Program-made: the position numbers and the translations under genes
The notes under the pieces: model-generated
Database searches by the model: none
What the model saw: the letters and a program-made list of their open reading frames with translations, nothing else
What the model was told of the DNA's origin: nothing
Shown here: positions 47,335 to 58,750 of the stretch, one piece after another
Layout: the number at the start of each line of letters is the position of its first letter
Position numbering within the stretch: the first letter of the stretch is position 1
Assembly (NCBI GenBank): GCA_029962745.1
Contig: CM057162.1
Span: forward strand, 11,254,123 to 11,318,122
Direction of reading: 5' to 3'
Length of the DNA: 64,000 nt
Origin: Echinometra lucunter
Taxonomy: Eukaryota; Echinodermata; Echinoidea; Camarodonta; Echinometridae

Positions 47335-47455
47335 TTTCTTGTCAGTGATTTTTACTGACAGCTGTTTTAAGCTACTGAAATCTTTGCATCTGATTAGCCA
47401 AGAGCACATTTGTCAGTAAAATCACAGAAAAGACACTTCATGAAACGCTCCCCTG
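47335..47455. mobile_element. Foldback element, diverged relative of 42708-42853
   Basis: Shares 'ttcttgtcagtgatttttac', the CAAT-like phrase 'gcatctgattagccaagagc' and 'gacacttcatgaaacgctcc'. Left and right ends are inverse. Confidence 0.6.
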
Positions 47456-48318
47456 AACTACATGTAATAGGCTTCTTTTTTTTTTTTGCTTTTTATGCGG
47501 CAAGTTATTGTGAAGGTCAGTTTTGACAGAACTCTTCCAAAGGAATTATCCCATAAGTGTAATTGTACAGTCATTTGTAAAATGTACTGATTTGAAGAAC
47601 GGTCTTCAACTATGCAAATGAATCAATCAGCCAGAGCTTTCATTCTGTGTAACTCAGAAAAGTTATTGAAAGTGTAGAAGGCTCCATTTCTGTGTTTATT
47701 TAATGCCGTTTGAGGGTAGTATATGATTTGTAAGGCATCTTATCTTCTTGTCCTTGTGCGAAAGAAAGCGTCCAAAACATAAAATGGAAAATTGTTGGAA
47801 AATCCAATTTTCAAGACAATGATTGATAATTTAACAGATAGCATGAAGACCTTTGAAGTTGATATACGATCATCTCGTGATATGATCTGTGCTAAAATTC
47901 TATTGCAATCTGTCAAATTGCATCCTATACTCAACATTCTTTTGCACAGTGACATAATAAAAGATAAAATGCCTAAGGTCAATTTTTGAGGTAACATGTA
48001 GAATGGGCTCCAAAGATGAGGTTAATAGGAGAATGGAAAGCTGGAGTAATTTCCACTGGAACATTTGCTGTGATGCCAACTTTTCATTTTTTTTCCCAGT
48101 ATTTTGTATTGTTTTGAAAGGAAAAGTCTCAAACAAAATATCATGTTTCCTCATTCAGAACTTCAGTGACTCTACAGTTCTGTGGCTGTAAAGTAGGATA
48201 TACCCCATTTTTCCAGTCATATTTTTTTTCAGGCATAAAAATGCTGCAAAACAGATGATGAAACGTTGGCATCTCAGCAAATGTGATACTGTGTTATTGC
48301 TTATTTTATAAGAATTCT
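47456..48318. other. AT-rich intergenic, no gene seen
   Basis: Overlapping 60-85 codon frames on both strands at 47740-48190 have no domain, splice or codon-bias support. Confidence 0.5.
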
Positions 48319-48533
48319 GGGCTGCATTTCATGAAACAGTCATAAGTCTAAGTTCATGGACATCCCATTGAAACGTGTTTTGTAAAGCCGTTGAACACGA
48401 TTTGATTCAGTATAATACAAATTTCCCATAGACCCTAGCCTGAGTTATCTCGGGCATAGGGCTCAACGGGTTAACATACGTTTCAATGGGATGTCCATGA
48501 ACGTAGACTTATGATGGTTTCATGAAACGGCCC
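48319..48533. mobile_element. Foldback element, relative of 44371-44504 with a longer centre
   Basis: Left 'gggctgcatttcatgaaaca' plus 'gtcataagtctaagttcatg'; right is the inverse ending 'ttcatgaaacggccc'. The centre of about 100 bp is unrelated to the sister copy. Confidence 0.8.
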
Positions 48534-48968
48534 TCAGGATGATAATCCTTGGTTAACTTCCATTAAGCCATCAGAAAAAGAAACAAAAAAATTTTCTTTT
48601 TGTCAGATGTCAGTGTTTTGTTCTCTTCGGTGTCCTGTATTGATGTTATGGTGCGAAAGCATGCGTGCGGAACACAAAATGCAGAAAATGCAAAAATCAA
48701 AATGTGACGTTTTGGAAGAAAATTTTTGCAAAGATCATGTCACGAGGAGATTTGATTTCATCACTTTACAATGTATACATGCTACCCATATAATTATCAA
48801 TCACTGTTTGGAGAATATGATATTCAACAATTTTCTAATTTTGCATTCCAGACGTGTTCTTTCGCACCACAACAATTATATAAGAGGCCATATGAAGGTA
48901 GGCATAGCAAACCTAGTGGTACGCAAAAATCATTGTCTGTATTGTTTCCATCCTGGGCTCCTTTTTTA

Positions 48969-50392
48969 GTACCGTAAACTGGGGTGACTTTGGACATAGG
49001 GGTGACTTTGGACACAACAGAAAAAAAGTATTGTTTCATTTTACATTCTTTTCCTTGTGGTATTTCCAGTATTTTTTCTGTATGTTATTTTAGGGGAATG
49101 TGTGAATATTATGAATGACCATTGTGCTCTTGTATATTTCATTGCCTTATATTGTTTTTGTACTTTTCTTTGCAGGGTCCATAAAATGCTTGATTTTTAT
49201 GGCTGTCAAACTTTTGGTACTCCAGAAATACAGAAGAATGGAAGCTCAAGCCTAGTGGCTGGATAGTGAACATAAAGGGATCATGAACCCACCTGTATAG
49301 TCTTGATACCTGACCACCCTTGCAAATCTGAAAATAGGTCATGTCCAATTTCACCCCATGATTTGGCTTCACGTACGGGGTGACTTTGGACATCAAAGGA
49401 GTACCAAATGTTCGACAGCTACGTAACTATTCATGCAGTGCCCTGTTTAACAACACGTTTTGAAATTTGTTCATTTACTATTTTGGATATTTAGGCATAT
49501 AACAATTCAAAATATCAAATTTAATTACAAAATCTTGAAAAAAGGTGTGCAACCAGGTGTCTGTTAATGCCTCTTTAAAATGAAAGTTCTTACATGTTTA
49601 TTGTTAGCAAAATTTTGTAGCTAAAATACCACCACAAAACGTATGTACATGTACAAGTTGTACTTGTAAGTCATTATTTGGTGGCTGTTGAAAAAAATTG
49701 AACAGATTAGAGTTAAGATTTAAAAAAAAAAACTGTATTGTAGTCCAAAGCTAACCAGGTGGTCAACTACTAACTGTGCTAATCGCAAGTAACAGGTCCA
49801 CAGAAAATTCATGCAGTGTCCTGCTTAACTACACTTTTTCAAATTTGTTCATTTACTATTTTGAATATTTAGGCTTATAAGAATTAAAAATATCAAATTT
49901 AATTACAAAATCTTGAAAAAAAAGTGTGCAACCAAGTGTCTGTTAATGCCTCTTTAAAATGAAAGTTCTTACATGTGTAGCCAAAATACCACCACAAAAA
50001 CGTATGTACAAGTTGTACTTGTAAGTCATTATTTGGTGGCTGTTGAAAAAAATTAAACAAATTGGAGTTGTTAAGATTAAAAACAAACTGTAATGTAGTC
50101 CATAGTTCCCCCATAAGGTGGTTTACTTTAGACAATTAGCTGTACAGGTGATTATGCAAGGGGATTTTTATGGTTGTCCAAAGTCACCCCAAACTCCGGG
50201 GTCACTTTGGACAAACTTTGACCAAAAAAATAATCATGAAATAAAATAAACCGCAGGGGATTCTATATAACACGGTTTCCTCTTTATTGGTACTTGCCAA
50301 CCCCCACATTACCACTAGAATTCCTCTGTTCATAATGAAGATATTGATATAAATAGTTAAAATTTGTCCAAAGCCACCCCAGTTTACGGTAC
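48969..50392. mobile_element. 1.42-kb TIR element (GTACCGTAAACTGGGGTGAC ends)
   Basis: Left gtaccgtaaactggggtgac plus 'tttggac'; right 'gtccaaagccaccccagttt' plus 'acggtac', an inverse match of about 27 bp with one or two mismatches. Internal 'ggggtgactttggacat' motifs repeat in both orientations. A segment of about 300 bp is tandemly duplicated (49431-49753 and 49809-50105). No convincing transposase frame remains. Confidence 0.8.
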
Positions 50393-50669
50393 CACGCTGT
50401 TTTGCAAGCTACCTTATCAATAATTGCAACATTTTCATGTGTTTAGGTTATCCACAGTGGAAGTCTAAACAACACTCCGTGTACAGTGAATAAAGCTTGG
50501 TCATTTTTTTGAGAGAAGTCGTTAAACTGCTACATGTATTGTGTTTTGGTTGTTTGACATACATGCGCTCTGAATCAAAAGTATGTGTACCTCAAAGGTC
50601 AAAGCCAGTCAAAAGTATCAAGGATAATTTTAATTTATCATTACTTACAACTAACTTCATGAAATGACT

Positions 50670-50800
50670 TGTAGACCATAGGGAGCACGAAAGAGAGAGA
50701 TGAAAAGAGAGGGAGAGGAAGGGAGAGTGAGAAAAAAGTGAGACAGTGAGAGAGAGGAGAGAGAGGGAAAAAGAAAGAGAGAGAGAGAGATCAAGAGACA
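50670..50800. repeat. Purine (GA)-rich tract
   Basis: Imperfect GA/GAGG repeats. The Leu/Ser/Phe-rich frame on the minus strand is an artefact. Confidence 0.85.
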
Positions 50801-51014
50801 AGAGATTCGAGAGGAACAGCCCCAAGGAGAAAGAGTTGTGGAAACAAGAAAGGGAGGTACTCCTAGAATGAAAGAAATAGAAGAAAAGGCACAACTAGAA
50901 GGATAAAAAAGTGGATTGCAACTCGACTTGATGCAACACCCTCTTAGATAATGTACATGCACAGACAGGTAACAACGGCTACTTTAATTTAGTTATTCAT
51001 GTTAAGAATATGGC

Positions 51015-51194
51015 TACAGTCAACTCTGCATAAGTCGAAGTCACATAAGTTGAATAATCGCCTAAGTCGAAGGTCTGTACTTGGTCCCATTCCTTTATTT
51101 TCTAATGTTTTTGACCCCTCATAAGTCGAATTTTCTCTAAGTCGAAGCATTTTCTTCAGTCCCAAGAAATTCGACTTGGGCAGAGTTGACTGTA
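51015..51194. mobile_element. 180-bp MITE (TACAGTCAACTCTGC ends)
   Basis: Left tacagtcaactctgcataag plus 'tcgaa'; right 'ttcgacttgggcagagttga' plus 'ctgta'. The inverse match is about 25 bp with two mismatches. The inside repeats 'aagtcgaa'. Confidence 0.85.
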
Positions 51195-52027
51195 TTATGA
51201 TATTCGGAGGGGAGAGAAGTACTAGTAACTTTCAGTCGTCCTGTTTTGAATTCGGTTTTGTCCCTGGGATTTACCTCACCCTCACAGCAATCGCCCTTAC
51301 CCCCTCACTTCACTTTGCTCGATTCAGTGCATCCCTCATCCTTAAATCAACCCTCCTACACTTCAACTTCACTTGCATATTCCACGTCTTCTGTGGCCTT
51401 CCCCTCCTCCTCGGACCGCTCACCTCGAAATCAAGGGCCCTTCTTAATACGTGCCCACCTTCCCTCCTCAACACATGCCCATACCAGCAAACTAGTAACT
51501 TTAAAAGAGCTTATTTCATTTTAAGTGTCTTATTGTTATCTCCTTTGCACCTCACTTTACATACAACTCCCATCCCCTTCTCTCCCCACCCCCCATCTCC
51601 CCCCCCCCCCATCTCTCCCTCTCATGCTCTCTCTGTTTATCCTCCCTCTCTCTCTCTCTCTCTTGACTATGTACCTCTTTAATATCTACCTGTACTTACA
51701 TTTACTTATTTGATTTCCAGGCAAAAATAAAAACATATTTACAAAAGAAACAAGCAAGAAATACCACCGTCTAGTGCCTGAGGATGTCTAAAAGGAAACA
51801 AACTTCCTACTGAAAGATTCTCCTTACTAGCCGGTGGTTCACAAACATACATACAATACACATAGGGTCTACTTCTATGCTATTTGTGTTCCCACCACTC
51901 TCTCTCTCTCTCTCTCTCTTGCTCTTTATCTTTCTCTCCTGTCTTCTCTCCTCAATCCATCCAATTTATAAGCATAATGCAGTTGAAAGAAAACAGGAAA
52001 GAAACAGTGTCTAATTCATTTTAATAA
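51195..52027. other. C/T-rich intergenic stretch
   Basis: Pyrimidine-rich frames at 51176-51713 (Pro/Ser/Leu-rich) lack any domain. CT microsatellites occur at 51645-51663 and 51897-51920. Confidence 0.5.
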
Positions 52028-52221
52028 TACAGTCAAACCTGCTTTAGTGACCACCTGTATAGAAAGACCACCTGTCTATAAAGACCACAATTTTTGTTTC
52101 CCTTGAATCGTTTTTCCCATTGAGACGTGTATTAAAGGAACCTGTCCATAAAGACTACCTGCTCATAAAGAACGCTTTTCTTGTCTCCCTTAGGTGGTCT
52201 TTATATACAGGTTTTACTGTA
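52028..52221. mobile_element. MITE (TACAGTMAAACCTG ends)
   Basis: Left 'tacagtcaaacctgctttag', right 'tatacaggttttactgta'. The inside repeats 'aaagaccacctgt' / 'ggtggtcttta'. Similar in design to the neighbouring MITE at 51015 (TACAGT... ends). Confidence 0.75.
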
Positions 52222-52397
52222 AATAACTGGCATGATAGAGACTATACAAAATGCATGTACATGTATCACATATACAATGCATATTATCATCACCACCAGT
52301 ATCAAAAGTGTCAGTTGCAAAACAACTACCAAACCCTGAGACTGAAACAATATTAATGTACAGTATTTATATATACATTTATTTGCAGTTTCATTTC

Positions 52398-52731
52398 AAA
52401 GACGCTCAGTCGTGGGCTTTCATGGGGAATTTGACACCATGGGTGCTTACCCAGTAACGGGTGTTGTCTGTCACTATGAGTTTTATGACCAATAGACCTT
52501 ATGTAATGCTCTGTATATCCCACCCTTTGCCCTATATGGCAAAGTCATTATCTCACTTTCCCTGGCCCCGAGAATGCCTGAAGCAGGCCGAGCAATATTT
52601 ATGGTGGGACAGCATGTTTTGCTGTGCTACAGAAATGTAGCTCTACTACTGGTATTCCAGTGCTTTTCACAAAGTCTGGTGTCAGCAAATTTTGATCCAC
52701 TACTCATGAAAGCCCACGAGTGAATGTCTTT
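52398..52731. mobile_element. 334-bp MITE (AAAGACxxTCAxTCGTGGGCTTTCATG ends)
   Basis: Left 'cagtcgtgggctttcatg' and right 'catgaaagcccacgagtg' are inverse, and the match extends outward through 'aaagac'/'gtcttt'. No frame of note inside. Confidence 0.8.
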
Positions 52732-53034
52732 AATGCATAGGGTACCATTGTCAGTTACAGAATTGCTTTTAATTCCACAACAGCAGTGTCTGCATAATGA
52801 AAAAAATTACTGAAAATTAATCCCTTGTACATAATCAATGGCTTTTTTTCTGTATCCTTGTCAGAGAGGATCTTATTTCTCATTCTGTAATGGCTAATGA
52901 ATAGGGTTTTCTCCTTTGCAAGTTCTCTTGTGTGTGAACAGACTACCGTTTTGTGGAAATTTCCTTCCACAGCAACAACACTGGTGAAGCCCAGCCCAGC
53001 TCTCGATCCTCTCCTATTTTCTTCATACTTCATC

Positions 53035-53233
53035 CCTTGTCATCATGCAGGCCAGGGACGGTGCTATGACTGATGTATTATTTCAGTAGGGGGGGGGGGG
53101 GGGGTAGGAAGCAGTGGCATACTAGGATTTTTTCAGTAGGGGGCACTGAGGGGCCTTGAAATTTTGTAGGGGGCATGGCCTAGTTTGTTTGGGACACAAT
53201 CATGAAAAAAAAGGAACTCGGCACTCTCTCCCT

Positions 53234-53264
<31 letters not shown>

Positions 53265-54360
53265 TGCTCTTTGGAGCTCTCCTCTCCATATTTTCTTCAT
53301 TCTTCATTCTTCATCCTTTGTCATCATGCAGGCCAGGGACGGCGCTATGTACTGGTATATTATTTTAATGGGGGGGGGGGGGTAGGAAGCAGTGGCATAG
53401 CTAGGATTCTTTTCAGTAGGGGGCACTGGGGGGCCTTGAAATTTTGTAGGGGGGCACCCAAAATAATTTTTTGGGGGGCACATACAAACACGCACACAAC
53501 ACACACGCACCTCCGCCCCCTAAACATATTTTCTATTTTGAGAGCGAGCAAGCCAAAATAACCACTATTTATGTTGTTGTCAAAATACAGTTTAGACCTA
53601 TAATTTTTTTATAAGATTTATTTGGTCACCACTCTACCAAACAGAATATATCTTGCTGGTCTATGCCATCTCAAACCAATCTGCTTCTAAATATGAAGAG
53701 CGAGCGAAGCGAGCAAGAAAATTTTGAAATTCTCACTTTCAAATGTCTACATTTTTTTCTGCCTTTCTGGCCCATTTTGGTATTGCTTTACCTTTTTTTT
53801 TTATTTGCCTGATGATAGTGAGATACTTAGGCTTTAATTTTTCAGTTTTTTTTTCCTACCTTTTGGCACATACACAAACCCACACACACATATAATATTA
53901 TCTATTTTGCGAGCGAGCGAGCCAAAATTACCACTTTGTCGTCAAAATACAGTTTAGACCTATAATTTTTTGAATGGTTATTAGGTCACCACTCTACCAA
54001 AAAGGATATATCTCGCTGCATGGTCCATGCTGTCTGGTTTTTAATACTGTGTCAAGCAGACATTTATTTTGTTTTGATGTAAAAAAAACAAGAGAAAAAT
54101 GATGTAGGCCTATGTTCACGATATTTCTATTTCAAAAGAAGAAAAAAATGTTTATATATCTTGTTATATTGGAAATGAAACCTGAACTTGAACTTGAACT
54201 TGTCTCAAACCATCCTGCTTCTAGATATGAAGAGCGAGCGAAGCGAGCAAGAAAATTTTCAAATCTGCACTTCTAAAGTCTACATTTTTTGCCTTTCTGG
54301 CCCATTTCGGTATACCCCCCCCCCCCCAAGGTACAGCTACGCCCCTGGGAGGAAGATGAC
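53035..54360. repeat. Nested duplicated repeats with G-runs and GAGCGAAGCGAGC
   Basis: 'caggccagggacggtgctat' (53048) and 'caggccagggacggcgctat' (53328) head two related segments, each with a G-run, 'gtaggaagcagtggcata' and 'ttcagtagggggcactg'. Further on, 'agagcgagcgaagcgagcaa' with 'gaaaattt' occurs at about 53697 and 54230, each preceded by 'gtcacc-actctaccaaa' sequence. The final 'aaggtacagctacgcccctg' is inverse to the 'ggcatagctagga' words at the left, so the whole may be a composite element. Confidence 0.6.
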
Positions 54361-54579
54361 CAATAAGCCCACCGCGATTGCACAGCGACCAGGCAATTTG
54401 CATTAACCCACAGAGGTACAGTGTCACCTTTAGGAGACGCTTTTGCAGTATCTGTTGGTCCAGAATGTTGGGCAGTACATATCATACACTAGCAGAAAGA
54501 GAAAAATGCACTGAAAAATTTGAGCCCATCCTCATCGCCGTATTGTGTGGCATTCTCGAATTAGAGCAGTTTAACTGTT

Positions 54580-54810
54580 ACTAATCATTAAACTCTTTAA
54601 ATTGGCAACGCAGTGAATAATACATAATCACTATTTTCGTGTTCAAATTGGCAATTTCTGATTAAATTTTACAATTATATTTCATTTTGGTTTATGTTAT
54701 ATCCATTTTTATTCTTTTCAAGTTATGTAAGCATGGAAAAAATCATTTGCATTGCCAATTTGAGAATTGAAGATGATTAATTTAGACCTCAAGAAAGCTC
54801 TGTACTGCTG
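54580..54810. repeat. Dispersed repeat, partner of 24653-24890
   Basis: Begins aatcattaaactctttaaat like its partner and shares 'aaattggcaa' twice. Diverged copies. Confidence 0.6.
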
Positions 54811-54879
54811 TGGGTTAAAATATGAATGTTTAAACAGTAAAATTATCTTATTTGAAGCTCAAAATGACGAAAGGAATAC

Positions 54880-55617
54880 ATGTACCGAAATCATGGGCGT
54901 AAATTCCAGGGGGTATGAGGGTATATCATCCCTCTTGAAAAAGTAGGGGGAGGGGGGCAATGGCATGTAGAAATATCCCCCACTTTTCAAGGAAGAAATG
55001 TTTTAATTAATCAGTTAGTAAAATTGCTGACAATCTAGCTGTCATTCATAGACGACCATCATAAAATTTCTATTTGAAAATGCGATTAATAACCAGAAAA
55101 GTGATTATTTTTTTGGCTCGCTTGCTTCTCTTGCTTGCAAAATAAAAATCAAAATGGTTTAAGGGATCTGTACAGATGGGTGAGGTGTGCAGTATACCTA
55201 AGTGTGAGTTTGACAGGGAAAAAAATCAGGAAAAAACAGTCGATCATCCCCCCTCCCCCCCCCCCCCCCCCCCCCCCCACTCCTCAACATGCATTTATAC
55301 CGGTGACCAAAATTGAAATTTTGAATCACAAGACTGCAATGACGTCACTGCAATTCACAATTGACTTCGCTTCTATACCAACAAAATAAATAGCTTGGAA
55401 TTTTGATTTTAGTACATGTATTCATAAGACTATTTGGAACTTTCATCATTAAGATTTCATGTTTGAATGACAGTGGAAACTCAGTATAATGAGGTCCTTG
55501 GGATCATGAAAATTACCTTTTAAAGCAGGAATCTTGTTCTATCCAGGGTTAAAAAATGAAAGAATATGAAGAGCTGGGACCGAAATATTACCTTGTTATA
55601 TCAGAAATATTGTTATA
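54880..55617. other. Repeat fragments, no gene
   Basis: 'gggcgtaaattccagggggt' (54896) resembles, inverted, 'ccccgggatttacgcc' near 32213. A poly-C run lies at 55245-55279. From 55480 a segment like the MRPL37 3' region repeat (46722-46830) runs to the ATA-rich start of the SINE. Confidence 0.5.
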
Positions 55618-55835
55618 TAATAATAATAATAATATGGTCTTTATATAGTGCAGCTACTATATGCATATAGTCTACTGTGCTCTACAAAGTTAATATTATT
55701 ACCCCGGCTGAAGGAGCTGCCATGGAAGGCGCTAACAGGAATTTCTTCCTACTGGGTACCCACTTATACACCTGTGTGGAGAGTGGCAAATGTGGATTAA
55801 TGTCTTGCCAAAAGACGTTAGTGCCAGATATCAGA
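55618..55835 (-). repeat. SINE, 3' part, inverted
   Basis: Begins with an ATA-rich run and 'atggtctttatatagtgcag', then on the minus strand 'taacgtcttttggcaagaca' and 'gggtacccagtaggaagaaa', matching the body of the SINE at 40541. No A or B box remains. Confidence 0.65.
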
Positions 55836-56125
55836 TCTCTTTGTACCGAGTTTCCATCGTATTCCAAAATCAAACTGCAGACAAATTGTATAATGTTTGG
55901 TGAGCTTTATTTATATTTCACATGAACAAAATAGGTGTGATATGGGTATGATACGGTAGTAGGACTTGCCTTCTCTTTCTTCTTCAGCCCTTTTTTCTTC
56001 CTTTTGTTTTCTATCACGTAAAAAAAAACATAAGGGTAGAGTCACCCATGCCCCCTGCTATTTATACCCCCTCTCTCTTTGCATCTCTCCTTCTCTGTAC
56101 TCTCTTTATTTCTTTCTTTGTATAG

Positions 56126-56127
<2 letters not shown>

Positions 56128-56176
<49 letters not shown>
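56128..56176. repeat. (CT)n microsatellite
   Basis: More than 20 uninterrupted CT dinucleotides. Confidence 0.95.
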
Positions 56177-56177
<1 letters not shown>

Positions 56178-56844
56178 TGTCAGTACAATGTTCTATGGAA
56201 ATGACATAACTGCAAGCAATTCAAAATACAAGCTATATTTTCATTTAATACTTGATTACACACAATGCACAAGTACTTGAGATCGAGAAGTATCACATCA
56301 TGTCAATTTCTACAGCACTGTACAAAATTACATTTTCACCATAAATAATTGCTGCTTGGAAGTTAGTTCGGTATTTGGGTAGTATAGGCCTACAGACCCT
56401 TGATGGGTATTTCACCAGATACAACACGTTGAATATTCAAGTACAATGAAAACACTTAGTATCAACCACTACTCAAGTGTTCTATAAACACGAAGTAAAA
56501 GTGAATATATAAAATATTATCATCCCTGTATAATTCCATCTTGAGATACATGCATGCATATCTGCCATGCTTGCTGGAGCACCAAGCAGTAAAGCTTGGA
56601 TACATCCAGGCACCCGTGGTAAAGCGATTTCATCAAATTATATTTGTGTTCATATCTCTTCTCAACTTGAGAAAGGTAGAGGCTTTCAAAAATTTGTGGA
56701 TACATGTATCATCATAAACTTAAGTTGGATCAAAGCATGATATTCGTATTGATTTTGTTGTTTAGGCATTTCTGAAACATATTGTGACCAAATATACTTA
56801 ATTATTTGAATTTTCATCCATGAAGTTATACATATCCTTCTACT

Positions 56845-57569
56845 GGGGGGGGGGGGGGGGGTTCACTTCCATTGAAGAGTGGACAGCACCCTAAAATGAG
56901 GATTCAAGGGCGGGCCGCTAGGACACCCTAAACACGGATTTTGTGCAGATGTCCCAGGTTTGCACATCCTGAACAGGGATTTCATTAATTGTTGGGATAA
57001 TTCATACTCTTAACCAGGATATTCCCATTTTCATACCTTAAGAGTGATAGTGGGGTCCACTAAAAGTTCTGGAGCCGTTTTTACCTCGAGAGTTGTCCCG
57101 GGGAGATGTGTGTTTGTCATGTCGTCTCAGATCGATTTTCTCCAATATCCCTTAATTGCCTTGATTGATGTCGTAATCACAGCCCGGAATCGCAGTTGGC
57201 CCCAGCCCCCTACACATTGCATGGTTTCATACGGCGATCACGAGAGCTATACAATAAACACAGGATGTAAACATACACACGTTTGGTAGCGCTCAGCTGA
57301 AAATTTTCATTGGATAAAAAGTTTTCTGTGTGTAGGATTTTCCGTTCATGGGTCTGATCTTGTTACAGTCGGTCCCGCAGTCAAATTACATACCCTTTCC
57401 GCGTTTTAGATCATCGACATTTAGATACCCTTTATTCATTTTTTGGCATTTTTGGCTATTTGCATTCCGCGCCTACCCCTGTAAATATACCCTTTTTCCG
57501 CGTTTTTTTTTTTTTTTTTCCTCGCGGATGCTGTCCACTCTTCAATGGAAGTGACCCCCCCCCCCCCCC
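56845..57569. mobile_element. 725-bp TIR element tipped by homopolymer G/C
   Basis: Left: G-run then ttcacttccattgaagagtg plus 'gacagcac'. Right: 'gctgtccactcttcaatgga' plus 'agtga' then a C-run of about 15. The inverse match is about 28 bp plus the homopolymers. The interior holds frames of at most about 80 codons with no recognisable transposase. Confidence 0.85.
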
Positions 57570-58067
57570 GGGTCCTTCTTTAATTCAATTCATTATGAAA
57601 CCATTGAGTTCAGCATGATACTGCATGTAATGTGCAAAACATCATACAAATAATTGCTATTGTCACGTTAGTATCTGTAGATCAAAAAAATCAGAAACAC
57701 TTCTGAAACATGATTATGACAGGCAAGAAAGAATATTGTGAGACCTACAAATATATCATAAAGGACACACATGTACAATAAAAAACAATGTAGTCCCTTA
57801 GTACATGTATTGACTTGGAGGTAATTCACAGAGATCTAAATTTCACTTAAAATCATTAAACTCATGTGTAGGTGCCCAGGGCCTTGGGGCAGTATTCTGA
57901 ATATTGTTTTAGCTTTTATCTTATCTTCACTGTGGTGTGAACTGCTCAAATGACCATGCAGACCGCAGGACAAAAGTGTGCGATGTGAGCCAATGGCGTA
58001 TGCTATTCCTGACTGCTATGGCAATTAAAATAAGATAGAAGGTAAAACAATCTTCAGATTACCGGCC

Positions 58068-58200
58068 CCGTTTCATAAAACTTGTTATCATGGCCACATT
58101 TCTATGACAAATTGCTCTCAGCCAATCAAATGCAAGGATTTCAGTAGCTTTACAGTTATTGCAATTTGTTATTAAAAACAAGTTTCATGAAAAGGGGACC
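58068..58200. mobile_element. Foldback element, relative of 42708-42853
   Basis: 'ccccgtttcataaaacttgt' to 'acaagtttcatgaaaagggg', with the shared middle 'ctctcagccaatcaaatgca' and 'aggatttcagtagct'. Confidence 0.75.
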
Positions 58201-58575
58201 AGACTAAGGCAACCAACTTGAATCAGGCAAACATGAAGTTGGAAATGGTGAAATTGAAATCACACTTTTAGTTAGTTCGGCTGGATTTGAATTAAAGTGT
58301 ATCTTTGTGAAACGCCTCTCTGTAAATGTACATTTCAGCTAGACATCGAAATGCGCAGCACCTTTTGTTTTTCTAGGCTTTACATTGAACCTTTGCATGA
58401 TCATGTTGTTGTATAACATTTCATGGCATATAGGCTGTAAATTGCTAAAAGGCAAGGTGCATACATTCTTGAAATACATGCATTGCTCTTTAATATCTAC
58501 ATGTATACACTGTTGGGTTCAAGAAATGTTTTTATAAAATGTCTTGTAAACTGGATCCAATACTTCATAGACTAA

Positions 58576-58750
58576 GGGGGTGTTGCAAGAAAGTTGCAAT
58601 CAATTGCAAGTTGCAACTGATTGTCACTGGCCAATCAAAATCATTGTTGCATGCATGTCTTCTTAAAAGGGCAGACCTTGAGCCAATCAGAATGGTTGTT
58701 TCAAAATTAGCAATTATTTGCAATTGATTGCAACTTTCTTGCAACACCCC
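58576..58750. mobile_element. Foldback element (GGGGTGTTGCAAGAAAGTTG ends)
   Basis: Left ggggtgttgcaagaaagttg plus 'caatcaattgcaa'; right is the inverse ending 'caactttcttgcaacacccc'. An arm of about 33 bp is near perfect. The middle has two 'ccaatca' words. Confidence 0.85.

Noticed and set aside
51176..51713. 168-codon plus-strand frame
   Set aside because: Pyrimidine-rich low-complexity sequence starting inside a MITE; no domain and no partner exons.
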